Notes under the pieces: generated by a model
Databases searched by the model: none
What the model saw: only the letters and a program-made list of their open reading frames with translations
Told to the model about the DNA's origin: nothing
Program-made: the position numbers and the translations under genes
In this document: positions 22,644-33,800 of the stretch, piece by piece
Layout: the number at the start of each line of letters is the position of its first letter
Position numbering within the stretch: position 1 is the stretch's first letter
DNA from: Symsagittifera roscoffensis
Lineage: Eukaryota > Xenacoelomorpha > Acoela > Convolutidae
DNA length: 64,000 bases
Reading direction: 5' to 3'
Assembly: GCF_963678635.1 (NCBI RefSeq)
Contig: NC_087064.1
Location: 74,676,390-74,740,389 of the forward strand

Positions 22644-22803
22644 GAAAAGAGTCAATGAACGCAAGTAAACAAGTAACAAGACTTGTTTTTTTTTTTTGAA
22701 AAATTCTCAACTTTCGATTTTCAAAGACAAAAAATTGAAGCCCTTAAATCTCTGAATTTCTAGAAAAAAAATATTATTTGATAAAATAAATCCAATTCCA
22801 AAA
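22644..22803 (-). repeat. Dispersed composite repeat, copy 4 (truncated)
   Basis: It has the AACATAGCCAACAGTTGG tag (22,626) and AAAAGAGTCAATGAACGCAA left end, then stops where duplication unit B begins. Confidence 0.7.
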
Positions 22804-22844
22804 ATAACATAAGCAGACAAATAATACACCGAAAAAAAAACAGG

Positions 22845-22920
22845 CCTTGCTCAGATTCGAACCCAGGAACTTGCTGTCCCAGGCGTATTAGTTACCCCCA
22901 GAATAAGTGTGCTTATTCCA
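22845..22920 (-). repeat. tRNA-like module, unit B
   Basis: Duplicate of the module at 21,055-21,130 with the same B box GGTTCGAATCTGAGC. Confidence 0.5.
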
Positions 22921-23696
22921 CGCTTAGAAGTTTGACTTCGTTATGAACCAAGGTATCAAGTGATTCAATTGATTCTGTTAAACAAGTTGCAAAAAAAGTC
23001 GACATTCCGGTTTGATAGAGCATGCTAATCACAAATATAAATAAAATACGTACCTGAATTGCAAACAGCCTCGGAACAAATGTAACTAAAAGCCATCAAC
23101 TTAACTCGTTTAAAGTGCTAAGCATAGCCAACATAGTTGAAACACAGAGGCAAAGCAGCGCTTCGCGAACACTAGTAAGAAAAAGGCAAAATATAGCTCT
23201 AAAAGCAAAAACAAAGAGGCGACGCGGAGCTTCGCACCAATTGCGATAAAAAATAAACCTAAAAAATAATAAAGTCGAAAAGAGATAAAGTTGGAAAAAA
23301 CTAGTAGCCTATCTAAAACTGGAGGTACCTGTTTGAAATTATTGAATTTGTTAAACTGATGAAGGATGAAATGAGTAATTTCGAAATTTCAAAAATTGGA
23401 CTTTGTTCAAAAAATTATTTGTTTCTCTTGTAAAATCAATATAAAGAGAAAATTTTTGAGACACTGGAATTTTCCCAAGGGCATAATATTTTACCTACAA
23501 AAAATCAATGATTCACCGCTTTTACAGGAAAAATTCTTGCAAACATTTCTTTCGATTGAACTCTCAGATTTGATTCGGTAGTTTTTAAAAAACTTCTAAT
23601 ACAGACCCAAAAATTCAATAAATAGACTTTCCGAAATCCTTATTTTTTACTGGGTTTCTCGATTGTATATTTACCAACAAAATCAACAAACATTTG

Positions 23697-24157
23697 AAAG
23701 AGTCAAAGAACGCAAGTAAGCAGAAAAGTATTTCCTTGCTTGGTTTTGAAAAAAATCTAAATTTTCGAATTTCCAAGAAAAGAATGGATGGCCCAACAGC
23801 TTTTAAAATTGACAATTTTTTGATAAAATTAACCCAATTTGAGAAAACTGGACCAACAATCAAAAGTTTTCATTCACTGGTTAATCTGACAAGACACATG
23901 CTCTCGCAAGTGTAATGATTAAATTCCATTTTCGAAATTAGAAGTCGATCATGTTTTAAGTGACCTTTACTGTTCGATAGTGGAGATTGCCTTCGTTTTA
24001 ACAAAGGAAATGAAATGATTTTGAAAAAAGCCAGAAGTCAAACCGCGAAAAAGTAAATTTGAGCCCGGACAAACTTTGAAACTATTCCTAAAAAAGCAAT
24101 CGAATAAAAAATCATCACGACCTATATAAGAGTCTGAACTATGTTCATCGACTCGTA
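23697..24157 (-). repeat. Dispersed composite repeat, copy 5
   Basis: A 461-bp copy with both ends: AAAGAGTCAAAGAACGCAAG at the left, CTATATAAGAGTCTGAACTA and TGTTCATCGACTCG at the right. It is the duplicate of copy 3. Confidence 0.8.
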
Positions 24158-24170
24158 AAAAACTAGGTTA

Positions 24171-24243
24171 GGCGGGAACACGAAGCGTAGACCTTATGAT
24201 GGGAAGCCGCGTGTTCTAACTGTAGACTACGGAGAACGGCCTT
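24171..24243 (-). repeat. tRNA-like module next to repeat copy 5
   Basis: On the minus strand GTAGTCTACAGTTAGAACAC resembles an A-box region and is followed by CATCATAAGGTC and GTGTTCCCGCC. It is the most tRNA-like of the heads in this part but still lacks a paired acceptor stem. Confidence 0.5.
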
Positions 24244-24472
24244 AAGATAATAAGCCTCCATTATATAGCGCGCTCAATTTCTAACAGATTTGTAAGAAAA
24301 GTAGTTTACGGCAAAATTCCAGATAACAAATTCAGTAGAAAAAAAACTTTACCAATTTGAAAAAAAAAACTGGATTACCAAATAACTGATCTAGTTGTCA
24401 ACACAAATCATGGCGCGGCACATGGTCACTTGATAAACCACGTTTGTAGAACATAGCCAACAGACAGTTGGA

Positions 24473-24753
24473 AAAGAGTCAATGAAAGCGAGTAAACAAT
24501 AAAAAAACCTCTTTCTTGTTAAACCTCTTGAATTTCTAAACATAAATATTTTTTCATAAAATAAACCCATTTCCAAGTAAAAAATTTTATTTCGCAAGCA
24601 AATCTGAAATTCGAAAAAGTAAATTTGAGTCTGGATATTTGAGTAAATTCGAAAAAGTAAATTTGAGACAAACTTTTTATTCCTGAAAAAAAAAAACAAT
24701 CGAAAAACCCATCACGATCTATATAAGAGTCTGAACTACGTTCGTCGACTCTT
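24473..24753 (-). repeat. Dispersed composite repeat, copy 6 (internally deleted)
   Basis: Left end AAAGAGTCAATGAAAGCG, right end ATATAAGAGTCTGAACTACG then TTCGTCGACTCTT. About 180 bp of the middle is missing. It contains an AATAAA on the minus strand at 24,591-24,586, which may serve the zinc-finger gene. Confidence 0.75.
24586..24591 (-). terminator. Candidate poly(A) signal for the zinc-finger gene
   Basis: AATAAA on the minus strand lies about 300 nt after the stop at 24,887, inside a dispersed repeat copy. No closer canonical signal was found. Confidence 0.4.
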
Positions 24754-24886
24754 ATAAAAAACAATTTAGGATTGCTCAGTGAAGTTTTTCTTTTCAAGAC
24801 CAAATTACAGCCTCAACAGACAAACAAGGTATCAAAACTAATCTACACAGAAATTTGTACAAAAATCAAATTAAGGAAAGCACAAA

Positions 24887-27800
24887 TTAGGTTGAGAAAT
24901 GCTCCGTTTCCACGTGACTAATCAACAAATGGCGTCTTGGAAACTCATCTCCGCATTGATCACAAACGTGTTTCGGTTGAGCTTCGTGGGCTTTCTTAAT
25001 ATGTTGAATTCTCGCTATTTTGTCCACGAATGTTTCCGAGCAATGGGGACAATCTAACATCCAACTTTTGCCGGACGCTTTCAGCACAGATTTTTTTGAT
25101 TTCTCGGCCTGCTTTCTATGCATCTCCTGATCTTTGTCATAATTCCACTTGTACTTGAAGCTTCGGTTGCACTCTTTGCACTTGAAAGTCGACTGCTTAT
25201 CTTTCCCGCTGGGAGTTCGCTTAACTTCCGATGGACTAGCTTGTTCGCTGTGTGTAACTTCAATACTGGTGTTAAGATTTGCTGACTCGAACTCACTGAA
25301 GTCTGGAAAGTCCGTTTCATCTGTAACAACCTATTAAAAAGCATTAAAAGCTTTATTAAGAACTCATCAACAGCAATCGAACGTTCAACACTAGTATACA
25401 GAAAAGTGCAAACAGCACGGTCATTTCGAGCTCAAATTCTAAAACCGGACTATCTTAATAACAAATTTTAGGAATCGAACATATACTGTTAGAACGTACC
25501 ACGTTAACAGATGAGTCATCCAAGTTATTTTCAGGCAAATCCTCAGTCTCAACCAACTCCGGTGCGTCGTAGGAAGAGGCATTCTGGTGCGTGTTGTGAT
25601 TTGAATGAAGAGCTGACACATGTGACTTGAGTGATTCGATGTCTGGTAGCATTAGCTTGCAAATTAGACACTTTTTCGGCTGATTGCGTTTGGCTGAAAC
25701 AATTCAGTCGTCAAATTAATTTATTTCCTTTGAACTAGAAGTGGATCTATGATTTGTGCAAGGGAAGAGAGGCGTTTGTGGAAAATGTTTTTTTTTGTAC
25801 CCACGCCATGTAAAAATAGTTGATCCACGCCTGGATTTAAATAATTATTTATCCTTTGTAGATTTTCGTTCAGAATTACTCATAACTTACGCAATGGAGG
25901 CTCTCTGGATTTTTTGGCTTTCGGCTTGTGTACGTCAGACACGTGTTTTTTCAGATCCCCGAAGCTATCGAAAAACTGCATGCAAATCAAGCACCTGTTT
26001 CTCCTCAATGGACCTGAAACAGTTGACAAAATTGCTAACTCCGTGAAATCGAAAATTGCGTGTGAAACCAAAAATGCGTTGAAATACTACGAATTGATTG
26101 GTATACTGATCAAAATTCTTTAAACTATAATGCCAAGTTCACTTTATTTCGATGAACTTTCAAAAAATGCATCATAAAAAGAGAAGTGCATTTGTTTTAT
26201 TCATGATTCAATTCAAATCAATTGAACAAAAAATACATTACAGATTTAGCCAGAAAAAAGCTTGCTGGCAGTTGAAAATGTTTGAATAACAAGGAAAAAG
26301 TCAGAACTACAAAAAATATTAAGTACCATCGTTAGCCACGATTAACTTTTCTATTTTAGAGATTGAAAATGAACCTGGTACAAAGAATGACACCACTATT
26401 TGACAACACTAACCTGAAGATTGAGGAGCAGACTTGGAGGTTGTTTCAGTCAAACGCGGCTTTTTGGGAGGGGCCATCAGAACAGCTGAAGACACTTCTG
26501 AACAAGCCATGGAATTGTGTGTAGTGTCCAACTGATGATTGGGTAAATCAGAGAGACTCGATAGGATGTCTAAACAGTGTATAAAAAACTTTAGTTAATA
26601 ACTTCTCTCGCGCAGCTTCTTGTTTAATAGAAAAAATCAACTAGAAGAAATGGTTCCTGCCTTAAAATGATGATACAGAGGCGAGTGAAACCTTCGCAAA
26701 AAGCTAATACCACAATCGGGAAAGCAGTTCACACAAGCAAAGCTGCATTACTAAAAAACGGCTGAAAACGCCGCTTAGATTTTGAGCAGCAAAAATGTGC
26801 TGTAAAATAGCGACCATAGCTAAATAATTTGTAAGTAACGCAAGAAATTTGCAAAAAACAATACTTAAAATGTCAATTTGCATTGGAAAAAATTGAATCA
26901 CAGTTTATCATACACTATCAAGCTCTTTTGTGCAACTATGGCATTTTATTATGTGCTATAAAAAAATAACCAAAAAACGTGTTAAAAATAGGTCAAAAAC
27001 AAACCACATGTTTTATTTAATAATTGTAGAAAAAAAAATAGCCAACATAATTCGAACTTCAAAGACAAACTGAAAATTTCGAATTTCAAAAAAAAAATGG
27101 CCTTGAAGCGTTTTGAATTTATGGACATTTTTTTAATAAAAGAAACCTAATTTGAGAAAACTGGACCAATAGGTAAGTTTTTATTCCGGTGGACAATCTA
27201 AAAATTTAAATCCACTTGTGAAACTAGAAGTCGATCAAATGTTTCGTGACCTTTGCCCTTTTTATGTTCAATATTTGAGGTGGCCTTCCTTATCAAAATT
27301 TAGCGTGAACAAGTTTTAGAAATTTTCCTGAAAAAAAAACAAACAAAAAAAATCACCGAGACTTAAAGAAATCGAAATATATGTAAAACAACTTCGTTGA
27401 TGAATAAGTAAAGACAAAGATGAGGCTGACCTTCGCAAGCACTAGCGAGAAAACGACAAAAAATCGGCACTACTATTTGAACCTGTGATCGGATTTGAAC
27501 CTGTGATTTCGATAGTTGGACTCTGGAGAAGTGTCAAGTTGGAGAAGTGTCAATGAACTCAAGGAAACCGAACAAAAAATGACTGACTTTTTACCAACCT
27601 TGGAGTTTCGAAGAAAAAGTAAATAACTTACAGCTCTTTCATTTTGAAAAATTAATGACTGAAATTCTTTGCTAAAATAAACCAAATCGAGAAAACTGGG
27701 TCGATGGATTTTTTTATTCTATTGGAAACGTAAAACTTGATTTCCACTTATTGGACTAACCAATTTCATTTTTCTTATTGAAGAGTAATTTGCCTTCCAT

Positions 27801-30800
27801 TTGCCAACTGAATCTAAAACGAACTTCTTACACGATTTATATCTTGAAATATCTTCAATTCGTTTATTGACGCTGAATAAAATATGCTAGTAAGATCAAC
27901 AAAATATGTTGAGCAGGGGGCATCTTTCATGATGGAGACCGAATGATATAAAACTATTTCAGGCCAAACAGAAAACTCTAATTTGAAAAAAAAGTTAAGA
28001 TGCGCGATCACAACCAAAGACACATTTCTGCAAAAAAATTAATGTTAACGAATCAATTTTTTCAAAATCCCCCCAGACACACTGCTGAAAAAACAGTGAT
28101 ATATTTCCTGTCTAGTTCCTTGATAAGAACAATTAGCTTACCGCGATTCAACTTTGACTGGTTGCTGAGCCGAACTAATTAGTCGCCTGCTTGACGCGTT
28201 AAAAAAACAATCGTGAACAGCGTGCGTTGAGTATCACAAACGGGGCAAAATCACAATTTTCAAACACCCCCTCCCCCAATTTATTGAAAATTAAATATTC
28301 GCAGGAGAACTCTTTTATTTTGCAGATAATGATTGTTTAAATGGTTTAAGAAATTACAATGGTCTGTATGAATATTCTCAGTATCGATTGTTAATTTAGC
28401 GCTCGGTTATATGCATCTACTGTAATGAAACAGAACATAAAAAAAGCTTTGCTTGGAAAAAATGCACTCATAATACAACACAAGCGTTTGCTAGTATACA
28501 GAAAGCAAACGCACGACAAAATAATCATTATTAGCAGAGTTCAACATCAGTGGTATCAAACACAAAGCACCTCAAAAAATATTAGCCCAGTGTAAAACAC
28601 AGAAGCGACCTCGCAAACACTAGCGAGAAACAGCCAAAATTAGCTCTAAAAAGGTTTAAAAAATAGATAACATAGCCAAAAGACAGTTGGAAAAGAGTCA
28701 ATGAACGGAAGGAAACTGAAAAAGAATTAAATTGTTTTTGATAAACTTCAACTTTTCCATTTCATAGAACAATATGGCCTTAGAGCTCTTTGAATTTCAA
28801 GAACAAGCTTTGATTAACATTTTTTGATAAAATTCACTCAATTTGACAAAACTGAATGAAAAGGTAAATTGTTGATTCCGCTGGCAAATCTAACAATTTA
28901 AATCAAATTTCGACACTCAAAATTGTCACGTTCGTATTTAGAAAGGACAATTAAGGTAATTTTAGCAAAATGCATATTTTTTTTTTGCTAAAACATATGA
29001 TAGCTATCCTACATATGATACCTAAAAGTTATCATAAAAACATTAATACATATGAAAGTAATCTGTAGTTAATAAAACATTTTAAGAATTTTTCATGATA
29101 AGTCGCCACGACCTCAATAAGAATCTTCACTGCGTTCAGTGACTCTTACTAAAGAAAGAAAGAGCGAAATTAGATTCTTTAATTCGGTTGAAAAGCCTAT
29201 AATACTTTTAAATAGAGGCGAAGCTGAACTTCGCATAACTTGCGATACAACGCAAGCGCATCATTGCAACCTAGCGAATAGAAAATGAGACAGAAACAAG
29301 AAAATCGGAAAAATTGGGGGAAAAATGAAAACAATAAAAGAAAAACTTAGTTTCGACAAGTTGAAAAATCGGAAAAACTGGGGGAAAATGAAAACAATAT
29401 ATGAAAAACTTGTCGAAAAATATGTCGAAAAACATAACCCACCAGTATAAAACTAAGTAAAACAATATGTCGAAAAACATAACCACCAGTATGAAATGAG
29501 CTTGTAGTATTTACCAAGCGGCATCTAAGCCGTCAAAAAGATGGTAGACGCCAATTGATCTGTAAACAAAATATATCATAAAAATTTTTGGGCTATTAAA
29601 TGTTAAAATTTTGAAATCTGGCTTTCAATCATTTTTTTGCTTTTGATGCAGCAGAAAATAAAAAAACTAAGCCGATAAAAAAAGCCGAAACCACTTAGGC
29701 CGAATAAAGCTTTTAAGCAGAATAAAGAAGGAAAACCAAGGAAATATACAACGAAGGGTAGTAATTTTACAAATGACAGTGAGCCAAAAACACTCATTTA
29801 CGATGAACATATTCAAAAAGTCGCAAAAAAATTATTATTTAAATTTCAGATATAATATTTCAAACAACAAAGTCGTCAATGACAATTCAACGGAAAGGTA
29901 AATTTAAAAATTCTACAAGTAATGGAAAACTCAAGGGCGTAAAATAACCTGACCTTCGTGGTCGAATGAGATGTCGTCGGTCTTCATGTCTGACACTGAC
30001 ATGTGACTGCCATCTTCTAAAGTGTCTCCATTTGCACTGTATTTGAAAGCGTCTCCTCCTCCATTCATGCGATTGCGGTGATTATCCGAGGAGTACATCA
30101 TTGGAAAACGAGGCATGTTCACGCTTTCTTTCACTAAACAGAAACGAGAGCTATTTGTAGGACAATTTCCGGCTTTTTCCTGTCCCCAAATTTTCAAACC
30201 TCCTAACTTCCTGAAAAAAATCTCAGGTGAAAAATAAGCCAATGAATCTGTATGTCTCTGATGGTGTAAAATTGTGTCATGAGTAGAAAAAGGAAATTAA
30301 ATTTTTTCTATTTCAACGAAGACGGTTATTGTACAACAACAATTTCTTCTCACAAGTATCAAAAACGATTTTGAGTTTAAACAATCGGAGTGATATATAA
30401 TTAGGAGGCAGATTCAAGTTAAATAGCTGGATCGCTCCTCTTTGTTATACTTCTAACAATATTTGTAATTTATTTCAAAGCCAAAATTTTTTGGCAAAAG
30501 TAGAGTAAAATTTGAACTTTTGGTTAACATTTCATCTGGCAGAATAATATATCTACAAAATCATTCTTAGTAGCATGTACAATTGACTGAAAATGAAATT
30601 AGTATAATCGGCATTATAGTTCGCTAGTTTAATACATGCACTCAGGCGCGGATCTAGGATTTTCTCAAGGATGTGGGCTGATTTTCTGAGCTATACCAAA
30701 TCTTTATAAAGACCTTATTTTGTCCAACTTTCTGAGCCACAGGCAAATTTTTCAAAAAACAGGCGTAGTTGGCACTTTTTGAAAAACTTTGACCCAAAAA

Positions 30801-33800
30801 ATTGCGTTTATTCGGCAAGCCCTCTCCCTCAAAATTATTTTATATTGCCGCCGAAGGCGCTTTTAAACAAAATTTTATGGTCAGTAAGCCAAAAACGGAT
30901 ATCTCAAAATAGTACTAAGGGGGACCAAATACGCATATTAATCATAAAATGAAGTTATTATAGAATGTCTTCATATCAGGTATCAAAATGTCTCTTGCAG
31001 AAATGACATCAATTCAAACAAGAAAATGCATTTAAGCGATTGCGAAACCCAGTCTTTCCAGTCGCGCGACCTCTTGAATTACCTTGACACAATTACCTTG
31101 ATGCATTTCTTCCACGTGGTCCTTGAGGTATTGCTCGTGCTCAAACACTTCGTCACAGAAGTTACACACTGGGTTATGGCCATTCCCTGAAATGAACAAG
31201 CCAAATTGAAATGCAGTAACACAAAAAAGATCACTCGCTGTTGTACTCAGCTCTTTAACTTTTCCCTCACTTCTGTAAGTATTAGAGCACTTCTGTAGTT
31301 ATAAGAGCATTTTGAGACTTTTTGAAAAAACAAAAATATCATCAAGAACTATATAAGTGAAAACCACAACGTTCTTTTACACTTAATAAATTCACTGTTA
31401 AATTGATAACTATTTCTGACCTGGAAAGCCCATATTCCAAAATTCAGTATTAATTCACCATATCCTAAAAAAGCCATAGATCCTGAAAAAAAAACACCTT
31501 AGAATCATTAGAAATTTTACTAGGGGCTTTTGGAATGCTACAACGAAGCCGAACCTTCAAAAACAATCTTTCTGTTGGAACTAAGCCGACAAAAACAATA
31601 GTCTATAATCGCAAGTGTAAAATAGCCGTATACTTTTGTTAGCAAAACAGCATGTCCCGACTGGAATCAAACTCCCAGGCTTTGTCGCCTCAAGCATGGT
31701 TATCACTGCGCCAAAAGCAAAGAATAATCCTTGAATTTTAAATTACAAACATAGCCGACAAACATTTGGAAATGAGTCAATGAACGCAAATAAACATGAA
31801 AATAACTTTTTTTTTGAAAAAATCTCAACTTTGAAATTCAAAAGAAAAAAAATAGATGGCCTTAAAACTCTTTTAACTTCTAGAAAAATTTATGATTGAC
31901 ATGTTTTTGCTAAAAATAATTCAATTTGAGAAAACTGGATCGATAGGTAAATTTTTTATTCCGCTGGAAAATCCAAAAATTAAATTCCACTTTCGAAACT
32001 AGTAGTCGATCATGTTATTTGTGACCTGAACATTTTTTGCTGTTCGATAGTAGAGTTTGCTCTCCAACAAAGTAAATGAACTAAGCTTAAAAACGAGTTA
32101 ATAAGTCAAACCAATGGTGACAAAATTTGAGTACCATAAGACGTCATTTCGTTTTTTTGTATGTGTCCCGCACGCATGCACACTTCCGCCTACAACAACG
32201 AAAACTACAGTTTTTTTTCTTCCAAGAACCGATCATTTTTTAGTCAATTTATTATTTCCTAAAAAAAACATTTCTAGTTTTGTTTTGACTAACTATCTCT
32301 GGCAGCGTTATAATGATGTCTTTTTCAAATCCATCCTTTCTTTAGGCCGAGGTCGTTATCTCTGTTTACGTCGAGGCCGTTATCTCTGTGACGCTCTTTC
32401 AACCAATTTCTGATTTAGAAAATCGAATGATAACTTCTTAATTTACGTAAGCAACTTAAAGAGTGTCGCCATTTCTCTCAAAAACTACAATTTAACACAC
32501 CTTTCAAACTCACCTTCAATTATTACAAGCTTTCAATTATTTTTCTAGGAAATTTACCAGGTTCGGTAGGCATTGGAGGCAGGAATTCAGTTGTTTTGAT
32601 GTTGAACTTGTTGGGTCCATTCTGTTCATTGTCATCCCAGTCGAACTCCAGTTGCTGCCCTGAGAATGGCATGGACATTGATGTTTCTGCTAGCAAGTGG
32701 TCCAGAAAATCATCATCGTTCTCCTCGTCAACGCGGGACATATCTGCTTTATATTCAACTGTTTTCACTACTCTGCAGCATCTCTCATGTTTGCTCCTTT
32801 AAACAGTCAGCATTATCGAATTTAAACACCCTTTTTAATAGTCTAAATTATTTCTGAGGAACATATAATAATACTTTTATGTCACCTCTATAACCCCTCT
32901 ATGACACTTGATCACATATTCATAAACCGAAGACTCAATCATCACGAGAGCGGAAAGGAACCTCAAAACTCACATTCAGCTCATTATGCCAAGCATGCGT
33001 TAGTTATTTACTGTTTATAAGCTTTTTTGGGTTGTTTTATGGCTAGGAAATATTCATTCACATTTTAAAGCAGTGACTCGAAGGTTATACATATGTGGGG
33101 CTTATTTCCCAGTGAAACCTGTAATAAAAAAATAGGCCAAGATATCATTTCAGAGTCTTTGCATTTTTCGCGCCATCAAAGAAAAACTTCCAGGCCAAGT
33201 GTTTAAATAAATGGAGTCAAATACGGCGGTTCTCAAAAACAACCCAAGTAAAGGAAAATAATAATAACAAATAACAACTATTTTAAACGTTACCTCCCAT
33301 TTTCGGAATTGAATTTGCGTCTGCACCATCTGCAGAAGAAATATTTGCCATTTCCACTGTCTGAGGGCAACGAAGTATAACCGGAATGCACTTCTCTCGC
33401 GTGGTCGGCCAGCAGCGACTCGTTTGGAAATGATAGCTGAACAAAAACATCGCTGGTTGAATAGTTACAAAATTAAAGGCCCATCACTTCAGAAAGCTAA
33501 TTGCCTGCTGTTGACTAAAATTGAGAGCAACTTTAATCAATTTTAAACAGAAAACTAAATTCTCCGAGATCTCCTTCAGTTGAACGTTTTCACGCAGTCA
33601 CGATTCTCAAAATCTATTTGAAAAATTGGATCAATGGATAAATCTTTTATTCCAGTGAAAAATCCTAACATAGCCAACAGACTGTTTAAAAAGAGTCAAT
33701 GAAAGCAAGGAAACAAGAAAAATACTGGCTTCAAAAAAAATAGAAGCCCTTGAACATTTGAGTTTCTAGAAAAAAACTATTTAATAATAGAACAAAAACT

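Larger units (their letters stand above)
21015..22800. repeat. Tandem duplication, unit A
   Basis: A unit of about 1.79 kb starts at ATAACATAAGCAGACAAATA (21,015) and is repeated from 22,804. It includes a tRNA-like module (21,055-21,130), GCGAAGC palindromes, a dispersed repeat copy (21,893-22,352) and a second tRNA-like module (22,372-22,440). Confidence 0.85.
22804..24600. repeat. Tandem duplication, unit B
   Basis: The second unit is offset by about 1.79-1.80 kb from unit A and has the same order of parts, with single-base changes and small indels. It includes dispersed repeat copies at 23,697-24,157 and, at its right edge, 24,473-24,753. Confidence 0.85.
26570..29953 (-). other. Zinc-finger gene intron 6 (3.4 kb)
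   Basis: The largest intron of the gene runs from donor GTCAGG at 29,953 to acceptor GTTTAG at 26,570. It holds dispersed repeat copies (27,039-27,365, about 27,540-27,800, 28,692-29,148), a tRNA-like module near 27,480-27,545 and GCGAAGC palindromes. No further exon is needed for the frame. Confidence 0.8.

Noticed and set aside
30643-30700. CAGGCGCGGATCTAGGATTT as a hAT-type terminal repeat
   Set aside because: It resembles ends of some hAT elements, but no inverted partner or target duplication was found nearby.
21055-31725. Functional tRNA genes at the B-box-bearing modules
   Set aside because: No convincing acceptor-stem pairing, several near-identical copies and consistent linkage to repeats point to tRNA-derived repeats.
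32114-32413. Plus-strand 99-codon frame
   Set aside because: It lies in a zinc-finger gene intron, overlaps the edge of a dispersed repeat and has no motif.
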